NCBI GenBank assembly: GCA_011800155.1
Contig: CM022372.1
Span: forward strand, 2,418,001-2,482,000
From: Flammulina velutipes
Taxonomy: Eukaryota; Basidiomycota; Agaricomycetes; Agaricales; Physalacriaceae
Direction: 5' to 3'
DNA length: 64,000 nt
Shown here: one piece after another, positions 33,344-44,063 of the stretch
How the letters are laid out: each line of letters starts with the position of its first letter
Position numbering within the stretch: the first letter of the stretch is position 1
The notes under the pieces: model-generated
What the model was told of the DNA's origin: nothing
What the model saw: only the letters and a program-made list of their open reading frames with translations
Databases searched by the model: none
Made by a program: the position numbers and the translations under genes

Positions 33344-34510
33344 TCATCGAGACTCACTCACTCGCGCCAGGATAGCTGCCACAACGCCAGGAGCATCGTT
33401 GGACGGGACATGCGCGTCAATGAGCTCTGTAACATCTACATCCACACCCTCCAGGCCACTGACCTCCACGGTTGCTAATTGTCGTGTTCCAGGAAGGAAG
33501 ATGAGCTTGATAGACACGAGACGCATCTTCGAACCAACATTGAGCTTGTACACGAGCTCCAGCTCGTTGTCCGCCAAGGTCTCCACCGACTGCAGGTTGA
33601 ACAGCGAACGGTGGACAGATATCGCTTGGGTTAACCTGCCGGGCGTAAGTCATCTTCAGGAGTGGGAAATAAAGAGCGTACCAATCGCACAACGGCAGCC
33701 AGCGCGTATCGTCCAGCTCTGTCTTTATCCGCTTCTCTATCTCCGTGCGTTCCATCCGTAGCCTCTCAGCATCAGCCGAGCCCTTCTTCACTCCATCTTT
33801 GAGCCGCCGAGCTTCGTCCTGGGCGGAGGCGAGGGCGTCGGCAAGCTCTTGCAGCTGGTCATCCTGTTCCGCGAGCTTTGCAGTCGCAGCGCTCTCCGTG
33901 AGACGGGGGTGGGGATGCGCTTGACGCAGGCGCGACAGTGCCAAACGCGTGTCGATGATCTTCTGCGACAATGAAGCTGCTTGCGATGATGCCTGTTTGA
34001 CCTGTGTGTAATCTGATCCATCGTCAACAAGCGCGTTTAGACGTAAAGCATGTTCAGCGCACCGTGTTCAATACGCGGACCAAGCTCGCGCATCTTGCTC
34101 TGCACATCGACCAGCTGTGACTTTGCCTCCTTCAGCTTCGCCTTTCGTTGCTCGTTCTGAGCATGTAATGCCCTGTTGTCCTCGGATGTGACGAACGGGG
34201 CATCATCGGTGTTGCTAACAATGTTCTTGATGTATTTGTCCTTGGCGCTCTGCTCCAAGTACTGGAACTTTAGTTTCCTGAAAAAGGCCTAGTTAGGCGT
34301 GAGATAAGGCTATCTAAATGGCTGCAAACGTACTATCTGCGCAGCCACTTCGCCTGCGATTAACTGAGGATCGCGCAAGTCGGATTCATGCCAGTCAGAT
34401 CCTTCGAGTTCTTGTCGTTTCGTTTCGATGTTCTGTATGATCCTAATTGTAGAGCCTTCAAAGGCGTCTTGAAAGCTCTTTGCTTTGAGCAAGCTGGGGT
34501 CGTTGTCCAT
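33344..34510 (-). CDS. SOS7: Sos7-like kinetochore coiled-coil protein
   Basis: Sos7/Kre28/Zwint-type partner of the KNL1/Spc7 kinetochore scaffold, needed for chromosome attachment. The start MDNDPSLLKAKSFQDAF leads into a helical N-terminus. The family-typical segment is FRKLKFQYLEQSAKDKYIKNIVSNTDDAPFVTSEDNRAL-like, followed by a long coiled coil (ALHAQNEQRKAKLKEAKSQL, ATAKLAEQDDQLQELADALA, DAERLRMERTEIEKRIKTEL) and a globular C-terminus (LVYKLNVGSKMRLVSIKLIFLPGTRQLATVEVSG). A GTGAGT lies at the very 3' end, so a further small exon below 33344 is possible. The family call rests on the LKFQYLEQ...K/Y-KxI pattern plus coiled coil, so it is moderate. Confidence 0.65.
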
Positions 34511-34732
34511 GGAAGTAAGAAGGAGAAGTGCAGCAACAACGGACCCACTACAGCGCGTCAAAGGTCACGTGTATGTATATTTTACTCCCACGCACGGGCC
34601 ATCAAAAATTCCCTATATAAACCGCCTCCCGACTTTTTTGTTTCCTCAGATACATACTCGAACAGGATCTATTCTATAGAAACTTACCGAGTCTCGCATT
34701 TTTATAAATGCCGCATCTCTCAAATCCAGTCG

Positions 34733-34864
34733 ATGACTTCCCGCGCCCCCTCGCTCGACAGAGAGCTATGGCCTTTCGAGGTCTCGAGGACGTTTGGCGA
34801 CTCGTCACGGCGTACTTGTAAAAGTCGCTTGGACGTTTCGCCAGCGAGGAGGGCGTATGTCTGA
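34733..34864 (+). CDS. Possible small protein gene, uncertain
   Basis: A 43-codon frame (starting MTSRAPSLDRELWPFEV) lies downstream of TATATAAA (about 34612-34619), in the promoter-sized gap between the Sos7-like and CE3 genes. A GTATGT donor sits at its end; splicing to an acceptor at CTATCGAG near 34905 would extend it by about 24 codons. No homologue is recognised. It could equally be non-coding. Confidence 0.2.
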   Translation: MTSRAPSLDRELWPFEVSRTFGDSSRRTCKSRLDVSPARRAYV

Positions 34865-35478
34865 TGGATTCCTTCTTCCTTTTCCTTTTTTGCTTGCGGC
34901 TATCGAGGACTGCCGTTTGGCGGTCTGTCGGGCTGGATCAAAAAGTCTTGTTAAATATCTTCGTTGTGTGGCGTACAGTATAGTATATCTTCTGCATTTG
35001 TTCAGTGTGTTGTCCGCTTCCGATTCAATAGGCCGAGGATGTGCGGCACATTTGTAGGTGTACAGGACAGACGTGCGCCGTACTAGCGGTGAAATGGAAT
35101 CAGACGTATGACTGCTCGACCGGAGGACGCCCCATTGGTGGGTGTTCCGATTGATTTAACGTTGAAGGTTCTCGACTCTATTTCGATCCTGGTAAGTAAA
35201 TATCTTAAGAAGAACACATATTTGAACGCTGATACAAATCAAAGGTCGATATTACTTTAGACTCAATTTTGACTACCAGAACCTTTATCGCTCCTTGGTC
35301 GTTCCGAAGGATTTCCGCGTAGCTCGATGGAACCATCTGACTACATAACTCTGGACGCCTGACCCCCACTTCTCATAATTGGCGGAAGAATGAACGCTAT
35401 AGTTTCTCATGTATATCACCGACCTCATATATACGAACACTTGGTTCCAAGGATCCACCTCCGAGCTGCCCTTCAATC
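34865..35478. other. Upstream region of the CBM1-SGNH esterase gene
   Basis: No gene seen. CATATATACG near 35424-35433, about 50 bases before the start codon, may be a TATA element. Confidence 0.35.
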
Positions 35479-36447
35479 ATGGTCTCATTGTATTCCATCG
35501 TTGCTCTTTCTCTCGCTGCCCTACCTGCGTTCGCGCAGCAGCCGCTCTACGCACAATGTACGCCCGACCTCTTCCTATTCTACTGTGAATATTAACGCTC
35601 CACATAGGCGGCGGTAATGGCTGGAACGGCCAAACCTCCTGCGTTTCCGGCGCAGTCTGCACAAAGCTAAACGACTGGTACTCACAGTGCCTTCCCGGGA
35701 CAGCGGCACCCGTCACGACCACCGCTGTACCCAGCGCCACCACGAATGCCCCACCGACATCCACTGGCGCCACTGGCCTCAACATCCGCCTCCTCCCCTT
35801 AGGAGATTCAATCACATTCGGCCTCTCCAGCGGCGGCGGGAACGGCTACCGATCCACCCTCCACACCCTCCTCGAGCCCGGCAACACCGTCGACTTCATA
35901 GGCTCCGTCAAAGCTGGCACGATGGCCGACAACGACAACGAGGGCCATTCCGGCGCCACGATTGACCAGATCGCTTCGTTCGCCCGGGCTGCCCAAGCTT
36001 TACCCGCGCGACCTAACGTATGTTATCTCTCACCAATTTTGAGAGGGTATTTACAATGGTCAACAGATCGTTCTGCTAATGGCAGGAACCAACGACGTAT
36101 TCGGCGGATCCATATCCACGGCTCCTAACCGCCTCTCTTCCCTCATCGACCAAGTATTCACCGCAGCTCCCGATACGGCCCTCATCGTCGCCACGCTCAC
36201 CCCACTAAGCTCGGGGCAGTCCTCGGTGAACACCTACAACCAAGCTATCACCTCGCTAGTCAACACGCGCAACGCTGCGGGACAACACATATTGTTAGCG
36301 GACATGGGCACGGTTCAGTCATCGGATTTGGCGGACGGGGTGCACCCGAATGACTCGGGATACAACAAGATGGCCAATGCGTGGTTTAGCGCTATTCAAA
36401 AGGCAGAGGCGAATGGGTGGATTGGGCAGCCGATCACTTTGGCGTAA
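35479..36447 (+). CDS. Secreted cellulose-binding SGNH esterase (CBM1 + CE3-like)
   Basis: Likely removes acetyl groups from plant cell-wall xylan while anchored to cellulose. The signal peptide ([20 protein letters not shown]) is followed by a CBM1 cellulose-binding module split by an intron ([14 protein letters not shown] then [14 protein letters not shown]; Cys and aromatic residues kept). Next is a Thr/Ser/Ala/Pro linker, then the SGNH hydrolase: block [11 protein letters not shown] (nucleophile Ser), [10 protein letters not shown] (Gly block II), block [11 protein letters not shown] (Asn) and block [17 protein letters not shown] (Asp/His). Two introns, at the CBM1 and before IVLLMAG. About 290 residues, normal. 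CE3 is the closest family by memory; GDSL lipase/acylhydrolase is the broader call. It would be a plausible CreA target. Confidence 0.9.
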
Positions 36448-36647
36448 TATTTTTGTAAAGTTAAAATCAACAAATATGTTCTCTTCGAGGGGTTCGATGC
36501 GCATAAATTATTCTGTTCCCTTTATCCCTGGGGATTGAGTTCGCCGCCTCCGTGGCAATGAACCAGCCACTTCACAGATTCATGTTATCACGCTAGGGAG
36601 TCTCCGCATGCGTCAATTATTTTGGTTTCGAATTGGTGTCTAAATAT
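36448..36647. other. Convergent 3' flanks of the esterase and kexin-like protease 2
   Basis: About 200 bases, tail to tail, no feature seen. Confidence 0.35.
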
Positions 36648-38598
36648 CTAGGTCCAAGTTTCTCCATACCCAGAGTGTATCGGCCCACCGTCATACCCAG
36701 AGTGTATGGTCCCAATTTCATAGCCAGGGTGTATCGGCGCAATCTCTTGCGCCACTTGCCCAACAGAAATAGTATGTCGTCCACCAAGTGGAGGAAATGT
36801 ATTATCTTCAACTTCAGGCATCGTGTACAAGTTGCCGACTTCGTCGTCCGATGCACTGCCCCAAAACATCATGTTGAACCCGAGGAGCCTACCAGTGGCG
36901 TATGAAGCGTGCCCGTCGAATTGATCATTTATCTTTAACCACCATGTTCCCACAGGATTCTCTCCCCTGTGACGAATCAGTAGACGCACATCGCTTCAAA
37001 GGATAAACACCCACCAGTGCTTTACCGACATAAAGGTCCATCCCATGAGTCCGTCCGGACTATGGTCATTTGGACGTCGCACTCCCAGCGCACTGACAAC
37101 GTTTGACGGACTCGTGAGTGTGACCTCTATATCACCCCGTCTCTCTGCGCGCACCCATACCTTCACCTGTACATGCTCAAGCATGTCAAAGGAATTTTCA
37201 TTCACCCTATCTTGAGTGATCTCAACAGCATGCCACACTCCCTCTTTGCTCAGAGGTGTCCCATCATATGCCGTATCATCAGAGAAAACACCTCCACCGA
37301 ACTGATAAGCGTGGGTTTCTATCCATCTCTGCTGACGAACGGGTTGCCAGGTCTTTGCGGCCAAGACAAAATCATACGCATCGAGCACACCGAAACCAGT
37401 GTATTCGTTGTATCCCTCTGTAGACTTGGCAGTTTGGACAATGAGATGTTGGATATCGCGCCACGTAAGCCTGGGGTTGGCTTCCAATGCAAGCGCGAAT
37501 ATACCAGAAGCAGCTGGGGTGGCGGCGGACGTCCCACTAAAATTATTTTCGCAAGAATCGGTGTTAGAAGCACCGAGCCCAAACTGAAATGCATGGTCTT
37601 GTGAGAACGATCCTCGCTGCAAGTTCAGAGTTTGACCTACAATGTTGTCATCTAGAAAACTTCCACTGTAGGTGGCAGCCATGACAGCCGTACAGGGAGT
37701 AGAATACGATGCGGGTTCTCCTGTGTTGCCCACCGCGCCGATGGTGATAGTATATATGCTGCGAACAGCTAATCAGAATATAGCGAAAACGGAAGAGACC
37801 CTCGAGCTCACCTAGTAGCCCAACTATTATAGTTACAATTGTCCCCCAAGTGACCCGTGTTTCCAGCTCCAAATACATAGATGTTACCTAGTGCCCTCTG
37901 ATTCCTCTTCTCCTTAACTACTCTCCCATAATTGACACCCTTCAGTAACGACAAGCGCGCATCATAGAGCGGTCCATCGAGATTCGTGGGGTGCACTACT
38001 CCGTAGCTGCAGCTATAGATGTCAACACGTTTAGAATCGTGTGCGAGAGCATTTGCTTCGACTTCTCCCTTAGCTACCACACTATCTTCGTCTAAGACTC
38101 GAATACCTGCAACATGCGAGTTGTATGCGATACCGACCCCACATACGGTGTTTTTCTCCGCGGCAATGATCCCAGCACATGCCGTTCCGTGGAGATCTCT
38201 CTCCAGCGGCGATTCAGGTACCTCCTGCCTCTCGATGAAATCGAAGGAATGCTCGTGGTCCTGCATAATGTTGAACACAGATATTTGAAATCGGTAACTC
38301 GAAGTTCACATACGAAGTTATTTTGGAGATCCATGTGCGTATGCATGATTGCACCGTCGACGACGGCGACGAGAACCCCTTTGCCGGTGAATCGTAACTC
38401 TTCCCAGACGCGAGGGACGTTCAAAGAGTGAAGAGCCCATTGTTCGACGAAGAAGGGATCGTTGATACCCAGACGTTTCGCTACGGCAGCCGGGTCATAG
38501 TCGACAGGTGCGCGTTTCGCAACTGGAGTTCCAAAGTGGGGATGCGGCACAGCAGAAACGAACGAAGCTAGAAGCAAAGTAGGGGCAGTAAACCTCAT
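36648..38598 (-). CDS. Secreted kexin-like serine protease 2 (S8 plus P domain)
   Basis: Inverted paralogue of 28883-30771 with the same domains. Signal peptide MRFTAPTLLLASFVSAVP; KR in the prosegment; Asp in GVLVAVVDGAIM, His in DLHGTACAGII, Asn in FGAGNTGHLGDN, Ser in FSGTSAATPAASG; P domain (VQVKVWVRAERRGDIEVTLTSPS, ENPVGTWWLKINDQFDGHASYATG). Compared with copy 1 it keeps a longer loop before the Ser motif (DNIVGQTLNLQRGSFSQDHAFQ) and has the usual GTSAA rather than QTSAA, so copy 1 may have lost an exon. The C-terminus carries extra repeats of a GYxxGxIHxGY type. The second half is almost identical to copy 1, while the first half is more diverged, consistent with partial gene conversion. 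Confidence 0.87.
36650..36750 (-). repeat. About 30-bp tandem repeats at the 3' end of kexin-like protease 2
   Basis: GTGTATCGGCCCACCGTCATA-like units recur three to four times (CCCAGAGTGTATSG blocks), encoding IHPGYEIGT, IHSGYDGGP and IHSGYGETW. Copy 1 of the protease has a single such unit (LHSGYGQTW), so the repeats expanded, or were lost, after duplication. Confidence 0.65.
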
Positions 38599-38798
38599 TT
38601 CGGTGAAAAACAAGAGAATGTCCATTTCTTGGATGTCCTTTAATATGTCTAATCTCAACAAGGAACGGTCGTGGGGGAACAACATGTCTTTGGAGGAAGT
38701 TAGTTGATTTTCGGAGATGGAGGACAGTTTATACCAATTTTTGGATCGTCATAGCAATGCTCGCTAGCGCACAGATGCTCCATTGTAACCGGTATGAT

Positions 38799-39464
38799 TG
38801 ACGCACGACCGCTCACATTTGCAGGCCGGGTATGTCAGTTGTCCTCGGAGGCATGTCGACCAGCCTGACGACCGACGCCTCACACCACTCGACGACAACA
38901 TCGGTGATCAATGCCTGTAGCGAATGGCGATCCACACAACGATGGGGGTGAGAGTTTCGACCTTGCCGGGCTGCCGTCGGAGAAATCCGTGAAATGAGCG
39001 ACTTGCCGGTGCCGCTTATGTGGCACGCGATGCTTTAGGTCTTATGTTCGCATCTCTGTTCACTGGGGTGTTCAGACGGGTTTAGACTATTTTAACTTCA
39101 ACGAATTAAAAGTTGGCTCTGAAATCTTGCCACTACGGCAGGCTTTGCGCTTTCATGGGTCGAAAAACTCGTCGCCGCTATCCAAACGATTTCCCTCAAC
39201 AATGGGAGATCGTTTGAGCCTTACGTCCAGAAGTAACATCATTCAGTGGGGCATGTACTGTAGATATAGAGTATCGGCGCCAGCGGAAAGGCGTCGTAAA
39301 AAGGAAAGACCCTGGCGAGGACTTCATTTCACGGACGGCATCGGGGGATGGGAAAGAGGTCGGTCTCGAAATTAGAGCACCATATAGATTTGAAAGGGTT
39401 GCCGACAAAATCTTCCAAGTCAACGCATACGGGGCCAGGAGGGAATAGCAAAAGAAAATGAATC
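38799..39464. other. Upstream flank of kexin-like protease 2
   Basis: No intact gene. Contains the relic shared with 28400-28475 (at 38850-38925). Confidence 0.35.
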
Positions 39465-39568
39465 TGATGAGAGTGGGATTCGAACCCACGCCCTTTCGGA
39501 CCAGATTACAAGCCAGGAATACTGGCGGGTCCTTAGTCTGGCGCCTTAGACCGCTCGGCCATCTCACC
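39465..39568 (-). tRNA. tRNA-Leu(AAG) with 24-nt intron
   Basis: Minus-strand copy of the same gene as 27680-27783 and 30838-30941: acceptor GGTGAGA/TCTCATC, anticodon AAG, type II arm, intron hairpin. TGTGGCGCA (39587-39595) begins 19 bases upstream of its 5' end. TTTT runs follow its 3' end. Confidence 0.95.
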
Positions 39569-39716
39569 ATGTGTGATGATTGGCTGTGTGGCGCAGAATG
39601 AACTACAAGCGCCCGCTTCCAAGTTCATCACCTGTGAGGTCGAGCTGCTGTGGGCCACTAGCCGAACGTGTCGAAGTAATCCCATCTAATAAGCTGAGCC
39701 AATTGCTACGAGCTGT

Positions 39717-39757
39717 ACCCGCCAGTATAATTTTTCCTGGGATCCCACTCTTATCAG
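39717..39757 (+). pseudogene. Fragment of a tRNA-Leu(AAG) gene
   Basis: ACCCGCCAGTAT matches the tRNA intron start and, after a short run of Ts, CCTGG and ATCCCACTCTTATCAGATT match the 3' half (T-arm end, acceptor and flank) with one change and missing middle parts. It cannot fold as a tRNA. It lies 150 bases from an intact copy on the other strand. Confidence 0.55.
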
Positions 39758-39984
39758 ATTTTCCCTCTGTCCGAGGCGTAGCTCTCCATTCACAATTAAT
39801 GTGTATTATGAAACAGCGTATTCCCAAAACTCATCGAGTTATACTATGTACCGATAGGAAGAAAGACTCGAGAAGGTCACACAGCAGCGATAAAAACCTG
39901 ATGAACAAATCTAGATAAGTATAGGGTATGATGTGGTAGTACTGTCGGTAATTAGTGTGTCTAAGTATGTTAAATGAAAGTAGA

Positions 39985-41562
39985 TTATAGACTGATCAAC
40001 AACGTCCCGACGAACGCCAACACAGCCGCCCATGTCCATTGCGGCCGGAGACCAATACATGAATCAGTAGCCTGGTCCGTAGACTCGTGGTGGTGTGCTT
40101 GCGATGTCGAGTTATCCGACGACGTCGCCTCGGGAGTAGGCATTTGTGTCTCGCCGCCGATATCTAGGCAAACGCAGATACATCAGCGTCCATTCATAGA
40201 TCATACAACATCGACTGACATTCTTCAAAGGTCGGCATGGAATAGTTAGCCTCTGCGTAAGGTTGGGTCTTGTTCATCGCAACTGCCATCGGGACGATGT
40301 ACTATCCAATCGGTTTAATGAGCAACAAAAAGAGTCAATGATGGAAGAATAGACACACCTGGAAGGCCTCTTTGAGCTTTGGGTACCAATCTATAGCCGT
40401 CTGCATCGTGTAGTTGTTCAGTTCATGCGTCAGGATGACAGCACCCTCTGTAGCAAACGTGCCGTTCTTCACCCGGTCAATCAATGCTTGGTAGTTGCCG
40501 CTGACCGTATCCTGCGTGACGCCTTGAAGGCCGACCTTCCAGTCATTCGAATCGTACTTCCATACGATCGTCTGGAGCCCTAGGGCATGTGCGATGGCCC
40601 TAATGCGGTCGTCGATGTCACCGAAAGGCGGACGCCAGCAAGATGGTGTAACGCCTGTCGCGAGCTTTATGGCTTGGAGGGTATAGTACAGTTCCGCGAA
40701 TGCATCCTCGGAGGATAGAGAGGTCACTGTAAGTACAGGGCATGAGTGATTCGATTTGCGAGGGAAAAGGTCAACGACGTACTATAACGATGAGACCAGG
40801 TATGCGCACAGACTTCATGTCCGTCTGTAACAGCGCGCTGTGCTTCTAGAGGCCAATCAAGGACGTTCGACCCGACGTAGAACATGGCTAGGTAGATATC
40901 AACAAAGGCGGGAAGCGAGTAAAGGCGATTGTACGTACTAGCACGTTGATTTTGTTCCGTGAGATAGTTGTAGAATGCGTTGTGGGTACAGTTTGGGCCA
41001 TCGTCGAAACCGTATCCTAGGGTGTTGGGCTTTATAGGAAGGATATGAGACGCGTCAAACATGAAGAAAGAGGGCGTCTTACCTCCGGAACATTCACAGT
41101 GTCTGCAGGGATACCCTCAAGCTTCGGCGTCGTACACTGATGGTACGTCCACCAGCAGTCGGGATCCGCTGGCGTGTAGGTGACATTGCTGAAATCGCCC
41201 GCACTTGTGCCCTGCTAAGGTCAGACAACGCTGAAAAGACATATCAAGAACTCGCCTTTGGCTGGATGGTGGTAGGAACACTCGCCGATATAGAATTCCA
41301 CTTATCCCGCGCGACGGTATCGCCGTCCATGATGGTCGCTGGATGCCACACTTGCGGAAAGGACGCGATTTTGTCTGCCGTTGGCGCGTAGTAGTAGGGC
41401 GTGCACTCTTCGTTGAGGTCTAGTAACGGCAAGGTTGAGAAACAACTGAATGGATTAGGCGGGACGTTTACCTGAGATGGCCGCCTCTCCTGATTCCGTC
41501 GTGCGGTCGTTGGCGGCGACGACGACGGTCGATAGAAGGGCGAGCGAGACGACGACGAACAT
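39985..41562 (-). CDS. GPI-anchored chitin deacetylase (polysaccharide deacetylase, CE4)
   Basis: Metal-dependent N-deacetylase that turns cell-wall chitin into chitosan, at the plasma membrane/wall. Signal peptide MFVVVSLALLSTVVVAAN; NodB-homology motifs in order: GYGFDDGPNC (MT1), VCAHTWSHR (MT2, His ligands), SCWRPPFGDIDDR (MT3), KYDSNDWK (MT4) and VILTHELNNYT (MT5). The C-terminus has a Ser/Thr/His-rich stretch, then a Cys and a hydrophobic tail (WTWAAVLAFVGTLLISL), a GPI-anchor signal. Several short introns. All motifs needed for activity are present. Fungal genomes usually hold several such genes, so the individual name is left open. Confidence 0.92.
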
Positions 41563-42115
41563 GACGGGATGAAGTAAAGGAAGGTAGGTGCTTGGGCGAG
41601 TTATTCGTCTGAAAGAGGTAACGGCATTTCTGCCGGCTAACCCAGGTGCCGCCACACTAATTCGGTGTGGCAGAGGCGGCAAATGTCGTCCACCATGAAA
41701 CGGTTGGTCACTAAAAGAGCTTCGAAGACTTGTTTCTTTCACAATTACAGCTGGGCCAGACTGGAAGAAAAGGCATTTTCAGGTGGGCAAAGAGTCGCAG
41801 TAGGAGGGTCATACTTGAGATAGAGGATACGACGTTGATCATGAGAGAGCTGCCATGTTCTTGTTCGCTGTAGATGCCCTTGCAGAAAGTAGCCGAGCAT
41901 GATGGACGTGTGAGAGAGTGAGTTGAGAGCACACGCGACCAATCGGAACATTGATCCGGTCTACATTAAGTTCGCTGGTGAGTAGAACGCCACCCAAAAT
42001 GACATCCCTATCTCTTCGAGATCTATGAACCGCAAGGACTGTAGAGTTTAGAGCGCCATCAATTCGAATTCCACTGTCATATTGAATATAAGGAGTAATA
42101 CATATCAAAAATATT
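41563..42115. other. Promoter of the chitin deacetylase gene and 3' flank of NmrA-like reductase 2
   Basis: Short frames only; nothing recognised. Confidence 0.35.
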
Positions 42116-43208
42116 TCAGTTCCCAAGTACCAACGCTGGAAGATCGTAGTCTGGGATAAACGGATTGGCATAAAACTTCTTCGCTTCATCACGAAGCGTT
42201 GGAACTGGGATGTCGGGGTAGAGCTTCCTAGCATCCAGAGCTCCTTTTGCCAGCGCAGCAGAGAGGACATTATCACCACGCAAGAACAAGGAGTCTAGAT
42301 ATTCTGCCATGACTTTGATATGCAATTTGTCGCTCTGCGTGTTTCGCTTGATTTCTTCGTCGGGGATCTAGCCAAGAATTAGTTGGGCGGTTCTACACCA
42401 CATACGATAAGATGGAACATACCCTTGGATAGTCAGAAAAGTCCTCTCCTGATACTTCTGCGGCAATGGCCCAGGACTCCGACAGGTTGACTTCCATATC
42501 GTGGATAGTGACAGTGTGATTGAGCGTGCGCGGGTCGGCGATTATACGAGCCATGAACGTCCCGATGGATTCCAGGCTAGACACAAGAACCTTCTGTTGA
42601 CGATCTCCAGCATATTCCTTTGCCAGTGGCGTCAAAATGGTTTGCGGCATCGAGTGGGGGTACGGGAAGAGTTGATGAAGCCACCATCCCACTTCGACAA
42701 ACGTGTAGGGAAGGCCGATATCTTTGACGTATTGCTGGACGTCCAATTTCTGAAGAGACATCAATGTGAGTCGTAGCATGGAAAGGGGAAGCTGACCAGA
42801 TCGTTCAGAAGCATTGCTCCGCGCGGCGCAGTAATACCAAAGTCAGAAGGGATGGTTCTACCGACACCGACCTTCTTAGCTACCTTGAAGAGCGGTTTCT
42901 GATCTACCGTGACTACAAGGGAGATGAGCACGTCTACGCCTTGAAGGAAGGCTTCGATGGCCTCTGGAGACTGAGAAATGTCTCCGACGCGAATCTCGGC
43001 CCCAGCAGATTTGAACTCCTCGTAGATAGGTTTGTTTATAGATTCCTCACGAACAAGGAGGACCACTCTCTAATATTATTGTGAGATACATATAGAAGAT
43101 CAAAACTGGCTGGGAACGTACAAATTTACCATCCTCCAACAAGCTCGTGGTAATCGCACGTCCAGTATTTCCGGCGCCACCAACAAGGAGTACAACAGGC
43201 TTGGACAT
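42116..43208 (-). CDS. NmrA-like / isoflavone-reductase-like NAD(P)-binding protein 2
   Basis: Paralogue of the gene at 22483-23593. MSKPVVLLVGGAGNTGRAI (GGxGxTG), VVLLVREESINKPIYEEF, AFLQGVDVLISLV, KKVGVGRTIPSDFG, QKLDVQQYVKDIGLPYTFVEVGWW, GDRQQKVLVSSLESIGTFMARIIADPRTLNHTVTIHD and a C-terminus DYDLPALVLGN. Same intron layout, including a break after LEDGKF and one after LLNDLV. It is more diverged from copy 1 than the relic at 61580 is, so this is the older duplication. Substrate unknown; no sign of damage. Confidence 0.85.
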
Positions 43209-43768
43209 GGTGAGAGGGTGTTTGAATTGTTATACTTATGGTTAGTTGAAGGAGAGTATTTATATTCGTCTTGAGATCGGCGAGACATTTCCGGCTCGTA
43301 AGCTGATCGTCTGAAACGTGAGGATACCAATCCAAAGAATGTTCTCCTAGATAAGAGCTGGAGTCTACAGTCAAGCTGCAGCATATGTGTTATGAGTGAA
43401 TGGTGCCCGAATGGTAAAGATAATTACATACATGTGTGTCATGGTCGATCGTGTCGACGCGTCCACAGGTGCCGCCACGGCCAAGGCGGAAGTCAACTAA
43501 GCATATCCCATTTTTCCCGGAAAATACTTAGGATATCTGTAGGTAATTAGTATGGCACACAGAAAGTGGCTTCACTTTCACACTTCTGCGTAGAAGTTGA
43601 ATTAGTAATTGCTTTGTGAACTGGTTGTGTTACTATGTGTAACGTTCTGGGGATGTTGATTTACTCACAGAGCTAGTGATTCTTACGCAGCATATAGCTT
43701 TCCTTCGCGTGGAAACAGACGGATCACAAGCCCCAGATAAAGGCTCCGTATGGAAGTAGGAGTCCAAT
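43209..43768. other. Promoter of NmrA-like reductase 2
   Basis: No gene seen; the next feature is the tRNA at 43769. Confidence 0.35.
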
Positions 43769-43872
43769 GGTGAGATGGCCGAGCGGTCTAAGGCGCCAGA
43801 CTAAGGACCCGCCAGTATTCCTGGCTTGTAATCTGGTCCGAAAGGGCGTGGGTTCGAATCCCACTCTCATCA
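43769..43872 (+). tRNA. tRNA-Leu(AAG) with 24-nt intron
   Basis: Fifth AAG copy, identical in the parts compared to 27680-27783 (acceptor, anticodon AAG, intron hairpin, variable and T-arms). TTTTT begins about five bases downstream. TGTGGCGCA is at 43986-43994, between this gene and the SYLF gene. Confidence 0.95.
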
Positions 43873-44063
43873 GATTGTTTTTGCACTACGCGTGCGCGCA
43901 CCCCTCGTGGGTACATAGAACGGCGAGACCGACGAGAGATTAACTCCATGGACCATAGATCTCCCCACGTCTCCGGAGGCTCAGCTGTGGCGCATCATTC
44001 ACGTGCTTCTGTAGCGGATTATGCCGATGACGCAGACAATTCTCTTCATCTTGTACTTTCACC

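Larger units (their letters stand above)
36648..38790. repeat. Right arm of the inverted duplication (protease locus)
   Basis: Reverse-complement match to 28690-30771, covering the protease gene and about 190 bases of its promoter; see that entry. A shorter outlying match at 38850-38925 shows the original duplicated block extended farther upstream. Confidence 0.75.

Noticed and set aside
36617..36905. Frames on both strands repeating MHRTTKSATCTRC at 30.6 and 36.7 kb
   Set aside because: They are antisense shadows of the 3' exon of the two kexin-like genes, not a separate gene family.
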